A stretch of DNA of 64,000 bases, taken from positions 124,001 to 188,000 of the forward strand of contig JAFRST010000027.1 of assembly GCA_017427465.1 (NCBI GenBank). The letters are read 5' to 3'. The translations under genes and the position numbers were made by a program. The stretch is from Clostridiales bacterium. GTDB taxonomy: Bacteria; Bacillota; Clostridia; Saccharofermentanales; Saccharofermentanaceae. The notes under the pieces are model-generated. The model was given only the letters and a program-made list of their open reading frames with translations. It was not told the DNA's origin and did not search any database. Below are positions 34,053-43,772 of the stretch, one piece after another. Position 1 is the first letter of the stretch; every line of letters begins with the position of its first letter.

Positions 34053-34685
34053 ATGAGCGATGAAGAGTTATTTTTCGGGGCCGATGAAGAACCTGTAAAA
34101 GACGAGGTCGACAACGGCTCCACAGAAGATGCCGCAGCATCTGACAAGGCTTCCGCAGAGGACCCCAAGGCTGAAGATAAAAAGCCTGAAGAGCCTGCAG
34201 CAGCTGCAGATGATGAGGAAGAAGAGGAAGAGTTACCGGCAGACAGTTCTGAAGCAACTAATGAACTTGAAGCAAGATATATGAGCCTCTACGCCGAGTA
34301 CGATAACTACCGTAAGCGTACACAGAAGGAGAAGGACAACCTTTACGCAGACGCCATTGCAACTGTTACAAAGGAATTCCTGACGCTTATCGATAATCTC
34401 GACAGAGCATACGAGGGCGCGAAAAAGTCAGACGAGACATCGCTTGATAAAGTCATTCAGGGCATGGAACTCGTCGGAAAGCAGGCGAAGGACACTCTCA
34501 CAAAGATCGGTGTAGAAGAGATCCCTGCAGAGCGCGGAACAAAATTCGATCCTAACCTTCACGATGCAATGATGCACGTTGATGACGAAGAATTAGGTGA
34601 GCAGGAGATCGCGATGGTTTTCGCGAAAGGATATAAGTACAAGGACAGAGTTATCAGACACGCTCAGGTCCAGGTAGCTAACTAA
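34053..34685 (+). CDS. grpE: GrpE nucleotide exchange factor
   Basis: 210 residues. N-terminal 75 residues are acidic and low-complexity (EEEEEELPAD); the long coiled-coil and beta domain follow (RYMSLYAEYDNYRKRTQKEKDN; ERGTKFDPNLHDAMMHVDDE is the family end motif). Accelerates ADP release from DnaK. Lies 43 nt after hrcA with AGGGAAAGGA upstream. Confidence 0.95.
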   Translation: MSDEELFFGADEEPVKDEVDNGSTEDAAASDKASAEDPKAEDKKPEEPAAAADDEEEEEELPADSSEATNELEARYMSLYAEYDNYRKRTQKEKDNLYADAIATVTKEFLTLIDNLDRAYEGAKKSDETSLDKVIQGMELVGKQAKDTLTKIGVEEIPAERGTKFDPNLHDAMMHVDDEELGEQEIAMVFAKGYKYKDRVIRHAQVQVAN

Positions 34686-34716
34686 GTATAAAAATTTGAA
34701 ATAAAGGAGAAACAAC

Positions 34717-35319
34717 ATGGATTTAATCAGATCAAGCTTGGTTCCTACAGTAATCGAGACTACCGGCCGCGGCGAGCGTGCCTATGACATCTATTCAAGA
34801 CTTCTCAAAGAGAGGATCGTTATCCTTTCCGAAGAAGTTAACTCAGTAACAGCAAGCCTTATCACGGCTCAGCTCCTCTTCCTCGAGGCAGAGGATCCTG
34901 ATAAGGACATTCAGTTCTATATCAACAGCCCCGGAGGATCAGTTTCTGACGGTCTCATGATCTTAGACACAATGCGTCTTATCAAGCCTGACATCCAGAC
35001 GATCTGCATGGGTATGGCAGCTTCAATGGGTTCAGTACTTCTTTCAGCAGGCACAAAGGGCAAGAGATGCATCCTGCCTAACGCAGAAGTCATGATCCAC
35101 CAGCCTTTGGGCGGCGCACAGGGCCAGGCTACAGAGATCCTGATCGCAGCAGATCACATCAAGGATACAAGAAAGAGATTAAATCAGATCCTTGCAGACA
35201 ACTGCGGCAAGGACCTCGAGACCTTGATGAAGGATACAGACAGAGATCACTGGATGACAGCCCAGGAAGCTCTTGATTACGGTATTGTAGACAAGATCCT
35301 TGTCAGCAAGAAAGCATAA
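34717..35319 (+). CDS. clpP: ATP-dependent Clp protease proteolytic subunit
   Basis: 200 residues, canonical ClpP. Catalytic triad: Ser in MGMAASMGS, His in MIHQP, and Asp in the C-terminal D-R-D-H-W segment. [13 protein letters not shown] is the substrate-groove motif. It forms the barrel protease with ClpX/ClpC. It is inserted between grpE and dnaK, 31 nt after grpE with AAAGGAG upstream. That would put it under HrcA control; in most Firmicutes clpP is separate and under CtsR. No ctsR-type heptad repeat was noticed. Confidence 0.96.
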   Translation: MDLIRSSLVPTVIETTGRGERAYDIYSRLLKERIVILSEEVNSVTASLITAQLLFLEAEDPDKDIQFYINSPGGSVSDGLMILDTMRLIKPDIQTICMGMAASMGSVLLSAGTKGKRCILPNAEVMIHQPLGGAQGQATEILIAADHIKDTRKRLNQILADNCGKDLETLMKDTDRDHWMTAQEALDYGIVDKILVSKKA

Positions 35320-35371
35320 GTAAGTGATAGATAATTTGTAAGTCCGTAAAGGACTTCAGGAGGAAAACAAA

Positions 35372-37234
35372 ATGGCAAAAGTAATTGGTATTGACCTTGG
35401 TACAACAAACTCATGCGTTGCAGTTATGGAAGGTTCGGAGACAGTAGTCATCCCTAATCCCGAAGGCAACAGAACCACACCTTCAGTTGTAGGTTTTACA
35501 AAGACAGGCGAAAGACTCATCGGACAGGTAGCAAAGAGACAGGCAGTCACAAACCCTGACCGTACTATTCAGTCCATCAAAAGAGAGATGGGTTCTGACT
35601 ATAAGGTAGCTATCGACGATAAGCAGTACACACCTCAGGAGATCTCCGCTATGATCCTCGCTAAGCTCAAGAGCGATGCTGAGGCTTACCTCGGAACACC
35701 TGTAACACAGGCAGTTATCACAGTTCCTGCATACTTCACAGACTCACAGCGTCAGGCTACAAAGGACGCAGGTCGTATCGCAGGTCTCGAAGTTTTGAGG
35801 ATCATCAACGAGCCTACAGCTGCATCTCTGGCTTACGGCCTTGATAAGGAATCCGACCAGAAGATCCTCGTCTTCGACTTGGGCGGCGGTACGTTCGATG
35901 TATCTGTCCTTGATATCGCTGACGGCGTTTTCGAAGTTCTTGCAACAGCAGGTAACAACAGACTCGGCGGTGACGACTTCGATAACAAGATCGTTGACTA
36001 TCTCGTAGAGTCCTTCAAGACATCTGACGGTGTTGACTTAAGATCTGACCGTATGGCTATGCAGAGATTGAGAGAAGCAGCTGAGAAGGCTAAGATCGAG
36101 CTCTCCGGCGTTACATCTTCCAACATCAATCTCCCTTACATCACAGCTGATGCTACAGGCCCTAAGCACATGGACATCACTCTCACAAGAGCTAAGTTCG
36201 ATGAGCTTACTGCAGACCTCGTACAGAAGACAATGGATCCTGTTAAGAGAGCTATGAGCGATGCTTCCATCTCTCCTTCAGATATCGATAAGATCCTCCT
36301 CGTAGGCGGTTCTACCAGAATCCCTGCAGTTCAGGACGCAGTTAAGAATTACTTCGGCAAGGAGCCTTTCAAGGGCATCAACCCTGATGAGTGCGTTGCT
36401 ATCGGTGCAGCTATCCAGGCAGCAGTCCTCACAGGCGACGTTAAGGGCCTCCTTCTCTTGGACGTTACACCTCTTTCTCTCGGTATCGAGACAATGGGCG
36501 GTGTTTGCACAAAGATGATCGAGCGTAACACAACGATCCCTACAAAGAAGAGCCAGGTATTCTCCACGGCAGCTGACGGCCAGACACAGGTTGAGGTACA
36601 TGTACTCCAGGGTGAGCGTGAGATGGCTGCTTACAATAAGACACTCGGCAACTTCATCCTTGACGGTATCGCACCCGCACCCCGCGGCGTTCCGCAGATC
36701 GAAGTTACATTCGATATCGACGCTAACGGTATCGTTAACGTAAGCGCAAGAGATAAGGGCACAGGCAGAGAGCAGAAGATCACCATCCAGTCTTCTTCCA
36801 ACATGAGCGAAGAGGATATCCAGAAGGCTGTTAAGGAAGCTGAGATGCACGCAGCTGAAGATAAGGCCAACAAGGAGAAGGTCGAAGTCAAGAACCAGGC
36901 AGAGACAGCTTGCTATCAGGCTGAGAAGACCATGAAGGATGCCGGCGACAAGATCTCAGACTCCGATAAGGCTCCCGTAAATGCAGCTATCGAGAAGCTC
37001 AAGGGATGCATTGCCCAGGATGATACTGAGGGCATGAAGAAGGGCACAGAGGAGCTCCAGGAAGCTCTCATGAAGCTCGGCGAGAAGATCTATCAGGCAG
37101 CAGGCGGTGCTCAGGGCGCAGGTCCTCAGGGCCAGCCTAACCCCGATGATTTCGCAGGCTACGGCTCCGAATCCGTTAACCCTGACCAGGGCAACAACGG
37201 TGACGGCTTCAAGAATGCCGGCGGCGACTTCTAA
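35372..37234 (+). CDS. dnaK: Chaperone protein DnaK (Hsp70)
   Basis: 620 residues with the full Hsp70 layout: nucleotide-binding domain beginning [18 protein letters not shown], phosphate loops ([13 protein letters not shown]), the linker and substrate-binding domain ([15 protein letters not shown]), and a C-terminal lid ending in a glycine/glutamine/asparagine-rich tail with NPDD. GrpE and DnaJ are its neighbours in the operon. AGGAGG upstream supports the start. Confidence 0.98.
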   Translation: MAKVIGIDLGTTNSCVAVMEGSETVVIPNPEGNRTTPSVVGFTKTGERLIGQVAKRQAVTNPDRTIQSIKREMGSDYKVAIDDKQYTPQEISAMILAKLKSDAEAYLGTPVTQAVITVPAYFTDSQRQATKDAGRIAGLEVLRIINEPTAASLAYGLDKESDQKILVFDLGGGTFDVSVLDIADGVFEVLATAGNNRLGGDDFDNKIVDYLVESFKTSDGVDLRSDRMAMQRLREAAEKAKIELSGVTSSNINLPYITADATGPKHMDITLTRAKFDELTADLVQKTMDPVKRAMSDASISPSDIDKILLVGGSTRIPAVQDAVKNYFGKEPFKGINPDECVAIGAAIQAAVLTGDVKGLLLLDVTPLSLGIETMGGVCTKMIERNTTIPTKKSQVFSTAADGQTQVEVHVLQGEREMAAYNKTLGNFILDGIAPAPRGVPQIEVTFDIDANGIVNVSARDKGTGREQKITIQSSSNMSEEDIQKAVKEAEMHAAEDKANKEKVEVKNQAETACYQAEKTMKDAGDKISDSDKAPVNAAIEKLKGCIAQDDTEGMKKGTEELQEALMKLGEKIYQAAGGAQGAGPQGQPNPDDFAGYGSESVNPDQGNNGDGFKNAGGDF

Positions 37235-37258
37235 TAGCTTTTAATTCTGATACAATAG

Positions 37259-37287
37259 TCCGGCACGTCTGATTTGGATGTGCCGGA
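37259..37287. other. Hairpin in the dnaK-dnaJ gap
   Basis: TCCGGCAC pairs with GTGCCGGA (8 bp, 13-nt loop). No T-run follows, so it is not a clear terminator; it may attenuate dnaJ expression or stabilise the mRNA. A second, shorter GCGC/GCGC hairpin follows. Confidence 0.55.
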
Positions 37288-37342
37288 TATATCTGTATAT
37301 GGCGCGTGATAAGCGCGAAAATAAGAACGGAGGAGTTCCTCT

Positions 37343-38476
37343 TTGGCTAGAGATTACTATGAGGTCCTGGGAGTATCTAAGGGTGCTTCCGATGACGAGA
37401 TAAAGAAGGCTTTCAGACAGCAGGCCAAGAAATACCACCCTGACTTGCATCCGGGTGATAAAGAGGCTGAGGCTAAATTCAAGGAAGTCAACGAAGCCTA
37501 TTCGATCCTGTCTGATCCTGACAAGAAGGCAAAGTACGACAGGTTCGGTCATGCAGGCGTCGATCCTAACGGATTCGGCGGCGGTGGCGGCGGCTTTAAC
37601 GGCGCTTATGACGTTGACTTGGGTGATATCTTCAGTTCATTCTTCGGAGGCGGCTTCGGAGGCAGTTCCAGAAGACGTACAGGTCCGCAGAAGGGCGCTG
37701 ATCTTAAATATCACATGTCCCTTGAATTCATGGAGGCAGCCTTCGGCGTAACCAAGTCCATCCAGATCACGAAGGAAGATCTCTGTAAGTCCTGCAACGG
37801 TTCAGGCGCACAGCCCGGCACAACACCGGAGACATGTCCGACATGCCGTGGTGCAGGAAGAGTCCAGCAGCAGACACAGACTCTGTTCGGTATGACGATG
37901 GTTACCAAGACATGCCCTTCGTGTAACGGCAGAGGTACTGTCATAAAGACACCGTGCTCGGCATGCAGGGGCAAGGGCAGGCTTAAGACTACAAAGCCTC
38001 TTAATGTCGTTATTCCCGCAGGTGTTGATACAGGTGACCTTCTCCCGCTGAGAGGCGAGGGTGAGCCCGGTACAAACGGCGGCGGATACGGCGATCTTTA
38101 TATCGAATTCAAGGTTAAGCCGCATGATGTTTTCGAGCGCAAAGGCAGCAACACATCCTGCAGCATTCCGATCACTTTTGCACAGGCAGCTTTAGGCGGT
38201 GAGATCGAAGTCCCCACCATCTACGGCAAAGAAAAATATAACCTCAAGGAAGGCACACAGCCCGGTGATACCATTACTCTCAGGGGCAAGGGTATTCCCA
38301 ATAAGGGTAACCCGAACATGAAGGGCGACCACGTCGTCAAATTCGTTTTGGAAGTCCCGACGGGTCTTAGCCGTGAGCAGAAGCAGCTTTTAACGCAGTT
38401 CAACAATACTCTCACAGAGCGCAACTACTTAAAGAGCAGCCAGTTCTTCCAGAGGATAAAGAACCTATTCAGATAA
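37343..38476 (+). CDS. dnaJ: Chaperone protein DnaJ (Hsp40)
   Basis: 377 residues; the start is TTG with GGAGGAG upstream. J-domain with HPD (YHPDLHPGD), Gly/Phe-rich region (residues about 75-112), four CxxCxGxG zinc repeats ([32 protein letters not shown]), and C-terminal substrate domain. It delivers substrates to DnaK. A terminator follows. Confidence 0.97.
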   Translation: MARDYYEVLGVSKGASDDEIKKAFRQQAKKYHPDLHPGDKEAEAKFKEVNEAYSILSDPDKKAKYDRFGHAGVDPNGFGGGGGGFNGAYDVDLGDIFSSFFGGGFGGSSRRRTGPQKGADLKYHMSLEFMEAAFGVTKSIQITKEDLCKSCNGSGAQPGTTPETCPTCRGAGRVQQQTQTLFGMTMVTKTCPSCNGRGTVIKTPCSACRGKGRLKTTKPLNVVIPAGVDTGDLLPLRGEGEPGTNGGGYGDLYIEFKVKPHDVFERKGSNTSCSIPITFAQAALGGEIEVPTIYGKEKYNLKEGTQPGDTITLRGKGIPNKGNPNMKGDHVVKFVLEVPTGLSREQKQLLTQFNNTLTERNYLKSSQFFQRIKNLFR

Positions 38477-38482
38477 AATCAG

Positions 38483-38516
38483 TGCGGGGTCCTCTTTAAG
38501 GGACTCCGCGTTTTTC
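38483..38516 (+). terminator. Terminator between dnaJ and prmA
   Basis: GCGGGGTCC pairs with GGACTCCGC (one G-U) around TCTTTAAG, followed by GTTTTT. The downstream prmA is probably read through or has its own promoter. Confidence 0.8.
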
Positions 38517-38532
38517 ATAAGAGGAAAAGACT

Positions 38533-39564
38533 ATGAGATGGGCAGAGATCACGATCAAGACTACTGAAGAAGCTGCTGACGCAATCAGCGAAATGCTCGC
38601 ACAGTCAGGCGCTGACGGCATCGCTTCACAGGATCCGGATGAATTCCGCAAGACTATAGATAACGACCCGCTGAGCTATTGTGACGACGGCACGATCGAG
38701 AGCTATGGCCGTGATGTCGTGATCAAGGCTTATTTTGCTGAGACTGATGAGGGTGTGATCCGCATGGGCGCTAAGAGCGAGGAATTCGCAAATCCTGACG
38801 GTGTCGGCATGATCTACGGATCAATCACCGACAAGGAGCTCCCCACTGCAGAAGCCATTGAATTCATCAAGAAGCGCCTTGCTGAGATAGGCGAGTTCCT
38901 CGATATCGGCACGGGCTTTGACAGCTTCCGTTACGTCGATGATGAGGACTGGGCGAACAACTGGAAGAGATATTACGAAGAGTTCAGGCTCTCTGACCGT
39001 ATCGTTATCTGCCCCTCATGGATCGAAGAAGGTGATGCTGAGCTCGAAAAGGGCGCCGTCAAGGTCATCCTCGATCCCGGTTCTGCATTTGGTACCGGCA
39101 CTCACGAGACCACGGCAATGTGTGCCGAGATCCTTGACCGTGTCATCAAGCCTGATACTTCAGTGCTTGACCTTGGAACAGGCTCCGGAATCCTTGCCAT
39201 TATCGCCAGCAAATTAGGCGCCAAGAGCGTTGATGCCGTAGATATCGATTCGATGGCAGTCAAGGTCGCTGAAGAGAATTCTTCGATAAACGGACGCTCC
39301 AACATCTTATGCTACACGGGTGAACTTAAGAGCGTTAAGAACGCCCCTTACGACCTCATCGTGGCAAATATCATTGCAGACGTTATCGCAGAGATTGCTT
39401 GCGATATTCCTGCTGATCTTGCTGATGACGGAATTTTCGTATGCTCAGGCATTATCAACAACAAGAAAGACCGCGTAGTTGAGGCTTTGAAGGCTGCAGG
39501 GATGGAGATAATCGCCGAGCAGTCCAAGAACGACTGGATGGCATATATAGCAAAACGCGCATAA
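38533..39564 (+). CDS. prmA: Ribosomal protein L11 methyltransferase
   Basis: 343 residues. Trimethylates ribosomal protein L11 using S-adenosylmethionine. N-terminal L11-recognition domain (MRWAEITIKTTEEAADA) and the SAM motif LDLGTGSGILAI; FGTGTHETT and NIIADVI are typical. dnaJ-prmA is a common Firmicute pair. Its 3' end forms the left arm of the hairpin repeat that follows. Confidence 0.95.
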   Translation: MRWAEITIKTTEEAADAISEMLAQSGADGIASQDPDEFRKTIDNDPLSYCDDGTIESYGRDVVIKAYFAETDEGVIRMGAKSEEFANPDGVGMIYGSITDKELPTAEAIEFIKKRLAEIGEFLDIGTGFDSFRYVDDEDWANNWKRYYEEFRLSDRIVICPSWIEEGDAELEKGAVKVILDPGSAFGTGTHETTAMCAEILDRVIKPDTSVLDLGTGSGILAIIASKLGAKSVDAVDIDSMAVKVAEENSSINGRSNILCYTGELKSVKNAPYDLIVANIIADVIAEIACDIPADLADDGIFVCSGIINNKKDRVVEALKAAGMEIIAEQSKNDWMAYIAKRA

Positions 39565-39632
39565 TCATTTAGCTTGCTCAATGTCCTCCGCGCTGCGCTT
39601 GTGCGGAAGTCGCAAGCGTAAATGATTTGCGC
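39557..39632 (+). repeat. Dispersed hairpin element, copy 1 (after prmA)
   Basis: The core GTCCTCCGC - GCTGCGC - TTGT - GCGGAA is shared (one base different) with copies at 48248-48319 and 52941-53013. The core stem is TCCGC/GCGGA with an inner GCTGCGC mini-hairpin (GCGCAGC on the other strand, a GNA triloop). Outer arms pair: AATCATTTA and GCTTGC with GCAAGC and TAAATGATT, plus terminal GCGC/GCGC. The left arm includes the last codons of prmA. Confidence 0.85.
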
Positions 39633-39708
39633 GTTTGGTGGGGAGAGTGAGAATTACCGCCGTTTTTGGCGGACTGCCGGACAAAAATCACAACTCTTAG
39701 CAGACCGG

Positions 39709-39749
39709 GGGTCAAAACACTGTCTTTCAGGTTGTTTATTGACCCTTTT
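39709..39749 (+). terminator. Probable terminator before hisS
   Basis: GGGTCAA pairs with TTGACCC around a 23-nt loop with extra AACA/TGTT pairing, followed by TTTT. No T-box signature was seen. Confidence 0.65.
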
Positions 39750-39760
39750 AATATTATAAT
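39732..39760 (+). promoter_or_regulatory. Probable hisS promoter
   Basis: TTGTTT, 17 nt, TATAAT. The ATG is 34 nt downstream with GGAG between. The -35 overlaps the terminator stem. Confidence 0.55.
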
Positions 39761-39794
39761 ATCGCGTGTTTTATAAGATTATGCTAGGAGTACT

Positions 39795-41054
39795 ATGATG
39801 AGATACGCAGCGCAGAAGGGCACGAGGGACATACTTCCTTCAGAGATTCACAATTGGCAATTTGCAGAGAAAACTTTTGCTGATGTATGCCATTCCTTCG
39901 GCTATGAAGAGATAAGGATCCCCACATTTGAGCAGACAGACCTGTTCCAGAGAGGCGTCGGTGATACTACTGACGTCGTTACCAAGGAGATGTACACCTT
40001 TGAGGACAAAGGCGGCAGAAGCATCACTTTGAGACCTGAAGGTACGGCAGGTGTTGTCAGAAGCTTCATTGAGAACGGCATGACAAGCCTTCCTTCACCG
40101 GTAAGGCTCTTTTATAACATCACCGCTTTCCGTTATGAGAAGATGCAGAAGGGAAGAATGCGTGAGTTCCACCAGTTCGGACTTGAGTCTTTTGGTGCTG
40201 CAGGTCCTGATATCGATGCAGAGATCATCTCCGTTGTTGATGTTTTCTTCAAGAAGATGGGACTTAAGAATATCGCTCTCCACATCAATTCGATCGGCTG
40301 CCCTGCATGCCGCGGAGAGTACAACAAGCTCCTTAAGGATTATTTCAGACCGCACGTCGCAACGATGTGTGAGGACTGCCAGGCAAGGTTCGAGAAGAAC
40401 CCCTTGCGTATGATCGACTGCAAGGTCGACGGCGGCAAGGATATCGTTAAGAACGCTCCGAGACTTATCGATCACCTCTGTGACGACTGCAAGGCTCATT
40501 TTGAGGCGCTCAAGGCAAGGCTTGAAGCTATCGGCATTTCTTACACTATCGACCCGAATATTGTAAGAGGTTTGGATTACTATACAAGAACAGTTTTCGA
40601 GTTCGTATCTGAGAACGTCGGAACGCAGGGCACTATCTGCGGCGGCGGAAGATATGACGGACTTGTCGAGGACTGTGGAGGCACATCTACACCCGGCATC
40701 GGATTTGCCATGGGCGTAGAAAGACTCCTTCTTGAGACAGAGGCTCAGGGAGCGCTCAAGGAAGCGCCTTCATACGTTAAGCTCTACATCGCATCGATGT
40801 CCGAGCAGGCAAAGATCGAAGCACTTAAGATATGCTATGCCTTAAGACTTAAGGGCATAGGTTGTGAGACAGATATGGCGGGAAGATCCTTTAAGGCCCA
40901 GATGAAGTATGCGGGCAAGCAGGGAATTCCTTACCTTGCCGTTATCGGAGACGACGAGCTCGCTTCCGGAGAGGTCAAGATAAAGTGCATGGCTGACGGC
41001 GCTGAGACGCCCGTTAAGCTTGACGGTATCGGGGATTTCCTGATCGCAAAATAA
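39795..41054 (+). CDS. hisS: Histidyl-tRNA synthetase
   Basis: 419 residues. Class II synthetase motifs: GTRDILPSE (N-terminal), RPEGTAGVVRSFIENGM (motif 2 area: FRYEKMQKGRMREFHQFG), ERGLDYYTRTVFE type histidine-specific segment (GLDYYTRTVFEF), and motif 3 GIGFAMGVERLLL. Tandem ATG-ATG at the start; GGAG is upstream. Forms an operon with aspS, lepB and lepA. Confidence 0.97.
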   Translation: MMRYAAQKGTRDILPSEIHNWQFAEKTFADVCHSFGYEEIRIPTFEQTDLFQRGVGDTTDVVTKEMYTFEDKGGRSITLRPEGTAGVVRSFIENGMTSLPSPVRLFYNITAFRYEKMQKGRMREFHQFGLESFGAAGPDIDAEIISVVDVFFKKMGLKNIALHINSIGCPACRGEYNKLLKDYFRPHVATMCEDCQARFEKNPLRMIDCKVDGGKDIVKNAPRLIDHLCDDCKAHFEALKARLEAIGISYTIDPNIVRGLDYYTRTVFEFVSENVGTQGTICGGGRYDGLVEDCGGTSTPGIGFAMGVERLLLETEAQGALKEAPSYVKLYIASMSEQAKIEALKICYALRLKGIGCETDMAGRSFKAQMKYAGKQGIPYLAVIGDDELASGEVKIKCMADGAETPVKLDGIGDFLIAK

Positions 41055-41082
41055 TTAAGTAAGCATTTGCTGGAGGTAATAT

Positions 41083-42870
41083 ATGCAGTCACGTACACAT
41101 ACATGTGGAGAACTTAGGATCACAGATGCGGGCAAGAAGGTTCAGCTCGCAGGCTGGATGGAGAATTTCCGTGAGGTCGGAGCTGAATTGGGATTCGTTG
41201 TTATCCGTGATTTCTACGGAACGACACAGGTCGTTATTGAGACATCTGAGATGATGAAGACTTTCAAGGCTATCACCAAGGAGTCAACGATCCAGGTAGA
41301 AGGCACGGTCAGAGAGAGAAGCTCCAAGAACCCTAAGCTCGATACAGGCGATATCGAAGTAGTTCCCGATAAGGTTACAGTGCTCGGCAGATGCCGTTAC
41401 AACGAGCTTCCTTTCGAAATTAACCACAGCAGGGAAGCTGATGAAGCGGCAAGACTTAAGTACAGATACTTGGATATCCGTAATCCGGAGGTCAAGAAGA
41501 ACCTCATCCTCAGAAGCAATGTTATCGCAGCACTTCGAAATGCCATGATCGACCATAACTTCATGGAGATCACGACACCTATCCTTACGGTATCTTCACC
41601 TGAAGGTGCAAGAGACTATCTCGTTCCCGCAAGAAAGCATCCGGGCAAGTTCTATGCTCTGCCCCAGGCACCCCAGCAGTTCAAGCAGCTCCTGATGGTG
41701 TCAGGTATCGACAGATATTTCCAGATCGCTCCCTGCTTCAGAGATGAGGACGCAAGAGGCGACAGATGCCCGGGCGAGTTCTACCAGCTCGATATGGAGA
41801 TGGCATTTGCCAGCCAGGAAGATGTCTTCGCTATCATCGAAGATGTTTTGCCTCCTGTTTTCGCAAAGTACGGTAAGTACAACAGGGCATCAGGTTCTCC
41901 GTTCATGCGTATTCCTTACCTTGAGGCAATGGAGAAGTACGGCACAGATAAGCCTGACCTCCGTATCGACCTGACTGTTACTGACGTAACTGATCTGCTC
42001 AGAACAGAAGAATTCGCACCTTTCGCTGAAGGCGAGATCAAGGCAGTAGTTATCTCTGACTTCCATGAGAGCCGTAAGTTCATCGACAAGACCATGGCTG
42101 ACTGCGAGATCCAGTCAGGCAGCAAGGGCTACTGGTTCAGAATGGATGAGAACGGTGAGATCGTCGGAGGCATCTCCAAGTTTGTAGCACCCAAGAAGGA
42201 TGAGGCCATTGCAAAGCTCGGCCTCAAGCCTGATACGCTCGTTGTTTTATCAAGCGGCAACAAGGGCCAGGCACAGAAGATGGCAGGTGTCCTCGTTAAG
42301 ACATTCGGCGCAGCTGTTCCCGGTCACATGGACAAAGAGCAGTATGCATTCTGCTGGATCGTTGATTTCCCGATGTATGAGATCGGTGAGGAATCAGGCG
42401 AACTCGAGTTCTGCCACAATCCTTTCTCCATGCCTTCCGGCGGACTTGATGTCCTTCTTAAGGCTGAAAAAGGCGAGATCGATCCGCTTACCATCATGGC
42501 TGACCAGTATGACCTCGTCGTTAACGGCATCGAGCTTTCTTCCGGTGCTGTACGTAACCATGATCCTGAGATCATGATCAAGGCTTTCGAGCTTGTAAGA
42601 CTCGGAGAAGAGGACGTTAAGAAGAAGTTCCCCGCAATGTATAACGCATTCTGCTACGGCGCTCCGCCGCACGCAGGTATCGCTCCCGGAGTTGACCGTA
42701 TGGTAATGCTCCTTTCCGGTGAAGAGACTATCCGTGAGGTAATCCCTTTCCCGATGAACAAGAATGCCCAGGACATCATGATGGATGCTCCCGGATATGT
42801 AACAGACAAGCAGCTTGAAGAATTGCATATCAGCATCACAGCTACTGAAGAAGCCGGCGGAGATAACTAA
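41083..42870 (+). CDS. aspS: Aspartyl-tRNA synthetase (bacterial type)
   Basis: 595 residues. N-terminal OB anticodon domain (VQLAGWMENFREVGAELGFV), class II motif 2 (CFRDEDARGDRCPGEF is split by the motif boundary), the bacterial insertion (GAD-like) domain, and motif 3 PGVDRMVMLL. The last base overlaps the start of lepB (TAATG). It charges tRNA-Asp; discriminating behaviour towards tRNA-Asn cannot be determined from sequence. Confidence 0.97.
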   Translation: MQSRTHTCGELRITDAGKKVQLAGWMENFREVGAELGFVVIRDFYGTTQVVIETSEMMKTFKAITKESTIQVEGTVRERSSKNPKLDTGDIEVVPDKVTVLGRCRYNELPFEINHSREADEAARLKYRYLDIRNPEVKKNLILRSNVIAALRNAMIDHNFMEITTPILTVSSPEGARDYLVPARKHPGKFYALPQAPQQFKQLLMVSGIDRYFQIAPCFRDEDARGDRCPGEFYQLDMEMAFASQEDVFAIIEDVLPPVFAKYGKYNRASGSPFMRIPYLEAMEKYGTDKPDLRIDLTVTDVTDLLRTEEFAPFAEGEIKAVVISDFHESRKFIDKTMADCEIQSGSKGYWFRMDENGEIVGGISKFVAPKKDEAIAKLGLKPDTLVVLSSGNKGQAQKMAGVLVKTFGAAVPGHMDKEQYAFCWIVDFPMYEIGEESGELEFCHNPFSMPSGGLDVLLKAEKGEIDPLTIMADQYDLVVNGIELSSGAVRNHDPEIMIKAFELVRLGEEDVKKKFPAMYNAFCYGAPPHAGIAPGVDRMVMLLSGEETIREVIPFPMNKNAQDIMMDAPGYVTDKQLEELHISITATEEAGGDN

Positions 42871-43757
42871 TGAGCAAAGAAGAGATTAAGCTGACAGAAG
42901 AAAACTCTGCTTCCGAAGAGAAGGAAATCTCTGAAGAAACACCTGTAAACGCAGAGGTTACAGCTTCTGAAGATAAGGCTGAATTTAAAGAGGAAGCAGC
43001 TTCTGTTGAGGAGCCTTCTGAAAAGACTGAGCCTTCAGATAAGACTTCCGAAGATGAAACTTCTGAAGAGGAAGCTTCCGAGGGTGAAGAACCTGACGAG
43101 GAAGAGTCAGAGGAGGAGTCTGACGGTGAGGAGTCTGAAGAGAAGGGTTCCGGCAAGAAGGCTTTCGCACGCGGCAAAAAGATCGAGAAGGGCAGCAAGT
43201 CTTATGAGATCCTTGACTGGCTCCGCACTATCTGTATCGGTGTCCTTGCAGGTATCTTTATCGTTGTTTTCCTTATTCAGAGAGATGACGTATACGGCAG
43301 CTCCATGGCGCCTACTCTGACACAGGGTGATGTCCTCTTTACGCAGAAACTGTCTACTTATTTCAAGAGCTATAAGCGGGGAGACATCGTAGTTCTGGAC
43401 GGTTCCGGAATGGAAGGCTACACAGGCAAGGAATATCTCGTTAAGAGGATCGTAGGACTTCCCGGTGAGACCATAAGGATCGCTGACGGCAATGTTTATA
43501 TCAAGGCTGCGGATTCTGATGAGTTCTATCTTTTGCAGGAGAATTATCTGCCTTCAGGAACACGTACTAACGTGATGGATGGCGGCAGGAAGAAGGGCTA
43601 CGATGAGATAACGCTCGGCGAGAACGAATACTACTGCATGGGTGATAACAGACCGGTAAGTAACGACTCGCGCAATCTGGGACCTTTTGAAGAGAAGAGG
43701 ATCGTTTCCGTTGCCTTCATCCGGGTATTCCCTTTCAACGAGATTAAATTACTCTGA
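42870..43757 (+). CDS. lepB: Signal peptidase I
   Basis: 295 residues. A long acidic Ser/Glu-rich cytoplasmic N-terminus (about 1-105) precedes one membrane helix (about 119-137) and the S26 catalytic domain: Ser145 in SSMAPTL and Lys192 in EYLVKRIVGLPGE form the Ser/Lys dyad; GDNRPVSNDSRNLGPF is the family end motif. The acidic extension is unusual in size but such leaders occur in Clostridia. One-base overlap with aspS suggests coupled translation. Confidence 0.95.
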   Translation: MSKEEIKLTEENSASEEKEISEETPVNAEVTASEDKAEFKEEAASVEEPSEKTEPSDKTSEDETSEEEASEGEEPDEEESEEESDGEESEEKGSGKKAFARGKKIEKGSKSYEILDWLRTICIGVLAGIFIVVFLIQRDDVYGSSMAPTLTQGDVLFTQKLSTYFKSYKRGDIVVLDGSGMEGYTGKEYLVKRIVGLPGETIRIADGNVYIKAADSDEFYLLQENYLPSGTRTNVMDGGRKKGYDEITLGENEYYCMGDNRPVSNDSRNLGPFEEKRIVSVAFIRVFPFNEIKLL

Positions 43758-43772
43758 CAAGGAACAATCTGA

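Noticed and set aside
39565..39794. T-box leader upstream of hisS
   Set aside because: No T-box consensus (GGTGG-type) or specifier loop was found; the region instead contains the hairpin element, a terminator and a promoter.
42842..43198. Minus-strand Ser-rich ORF over the start of lepB
   Set aside because: Mirror of the acidic Glu/Ser-rich coding region of lepB; no independent evidence.
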